Below are positions 43,080 to 43,866 of a DNA stretch of 43,866 nt, piece after piece (position 1 is the first letter of the stretch; each line of letters opens with the position of its first letter). Position numbers and translations under genes: made by a program. A model generated the notes under the pieces. It worked only from the letters and a program-made list of their open reading frames with translations, made no database searches and was not told where the DNA came from. Source of the stretch: Helochares maculicollis (lineage: Eukaryota > Arthropoda > Insecta > Coleoptera > Hydrophilidae). The stretch is taken from positions 1 through 43,866 of the forward strand of contig JAWQRO010000298.1 in assembly GCA_033557835.1 (NCBI GenBank), in the 5' to 3' direction.

Positions 43080-43866
43080 AGCCATATCAACCTGTATTTC
43101 AAGGTGAGGCCTCCTTAATTAGTTAATTAGTTATTATTATTTTATTTTTACACAATGTTGTTCGCATGCTTCTACTTCTTCTGAAGAGGGGATGTCTTAG
43201 TGTATTTTTACGTGGTTATCCCTACCACTTGCCGTGTATATTCTTGTTCCAGCAACTTCCATTTGTTGCGGTTTCCGGCTAGCCTGAACCAGGTTGTTCC
43301 TGCAAGTCTTCTGATGTCTTGGTCCAATCTGTCTTTGGGGCGTTTTCTTACTCTCTTAATACCCCTGGGATACCATTCTATTATTCTTGTTGTCCATCTA
43401 TTTTCCGTCCTTCATACTATGTGTCCAGCCCATTGCCATTTCGGGGATTTGACTCTTTGGATTATGTCTGTTATTTTGGTCTTATCTTTAATTCATGCGT
43501 TTCTTTTTCGATCTCTCTTTGTAATACCTAACCTTGACCTTTCCATTGATCTTTGGGTAGTGGCTAACTTATTTGTAATTAATTATCTCTAATCCATGTG
43601 TTTCTTTTTCGATCTCTCTTTGTAATGCCTAACATTGATCTTTCCATTGATCTGCGGGTAGTGGCTAACCTATTTATATCGGTTGCATTTAGAGTCCAGG
43701 TTTCGTAGCCGTAAGTTAGGACTGGACATTGGTCGAATGTTTAAGTGGAGGGGCATTTTGGATTTGAATATTATAGAGTTTCGTCCAAATGCTCTCCATG
43801 CAAGTTTAATTCTTCTATTGATTTCTGGAAGTAGGGATCCTGATATATTTATTAGTTGACCGAGAT
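43051..43866 (-). mobile_element. RTE-type LINE, 3' end, truncated by window edge
   Basis: Minus-strand pieces match the C-terminal end of RTE-like endonuclease-reverse transcriptases. First is LPEINRRIKLAWRAFGRNSI then FKSKMPLHLN (about 43750-43850); TYGYETWTLNATDINRLATT then RRSMERSMLGITKRDRKR follow in shifted frames. Last come RIIEWYPRGIKRVRKRPKDR then LDQDIRRLAGTTWFRLAGN (about 43260-43380). The element ends after GGCTGATAATGATGATGATG, a short-repeat 3' tail rather than poly(A). The catalytic RT motifs would lie beyond the right edge. The copy has frameshifts and an internal duplication and is inactive in this part. Confidence 0.85.
43494..43690. repeat. Tandem duplication, 101-bp period, inside the LINE
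   Basis: The sequence from CATGCGTTTCTTTTTCGATC (43494) through GTGGCTAACTTATTTGTAAT recurs from CATGTGTTTCTTTTTCGATC (43595), with about ten differences over roughly 90 bases. It encodes the RRSMERSMLG-KRDRKR segment twice on the minus strand. Confidence 0.9.

Noticed and set aside
43200..43592. 130-codon and 70-codon plus-strand frames as a membrane protein gene
   Set aside because: They are antisense to the RTE-type LINE coding sequence on the minus strand, which is clearly recognisable.
1..43866. tRNA, rRNA, CRISPR, bacterial promoter or ribosome-binding features
   Set aside because: No cloverleaf with a GGTTCGA-type loop, no rRNA sequence and no spaced direct-repeat array was seen; the DNA is eukaryotic.

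Overview
The window is AT-rich nuclear DNA from an animal, most likely an insect. It has no operons or long intact reading frames, but it does have a canonical GT-AG exon, microsatellites and decayed eukaryotic transposons. The only host-gene segment I can identify is the first coding exon of complexin (cpx, + strand, 35052-35106). It encodes an 18-residue N-terminus very close to Drosophila complexin, with a pyrimidine-tract acceptor before it and a GTAAGA donor after it. No second cpx exon is visible in the remaining 8.7 kb. The natural reading is that most of the window is intronic or 5' flanking DNA of one long, regulation-heavy synaptic gene. The insect order is not settled by the sequence; a hymenopteran-like complexin N-terminus is only an impression.

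Two kinds of DNA alternate. Blocks that are visibly richer in G+C and CpG lie at about 0.47-0.96, 1.5-2.1, 7.9-8.4, 12.5-13.1, 13.7-14.2, 17.6-18.0, 24.1-25.1, 29.2-30.6, 35.0-36.2 and 41.4-42.5 kb. They hold no recognisable protein but do hold palindromes, a TATA/Inr-like core promoter candidate, a CRE-like octamer, YY1/PHO-like sites and a G-quadruplex-capable tract, so they are the best candidates for enhancers, promoters or untranslated exons. The longest open frames tend to fall in them simply because stops are rarer there.

The AT-rich stretches between them are a graveyard of transposons. From left to right: an almost full-length mariner with both terminal repeats and TA duplications but a dead transposase (4736-5815); possible piggyBac relics (10.99-11.35 kb, weak; 14.66-15.18 kb, better; 39.06-39.27 kb, weak); a second copy of the same mariner that lost its first catalytic aspartate by a small deletion (18266-18935); an unidentified coding relic (19006-19375); a Mutator-like transposase relic (19755-20680); a Jockey-clade LINE ORF2 relic (21430-22900); a Jockey-type ORF1 relic (37780-38590); the N-terminal third of a mariner transposase from another subfamily (40385-40899); and the 3' end of an RTE-type LINE with a GAT-repeat tail and an internal 101-bp-period duplication, running off the right edge (43051-43866).

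Other structure includes an 82-nt stem-loop at 32605-32686 with a perfect 23-bp stem, a terminal AT microsatellite, and four AT-rich tracts that seem to share a degenerate short-period pattern. All calls come from reading the sequence by eye; no database search or folding was run.
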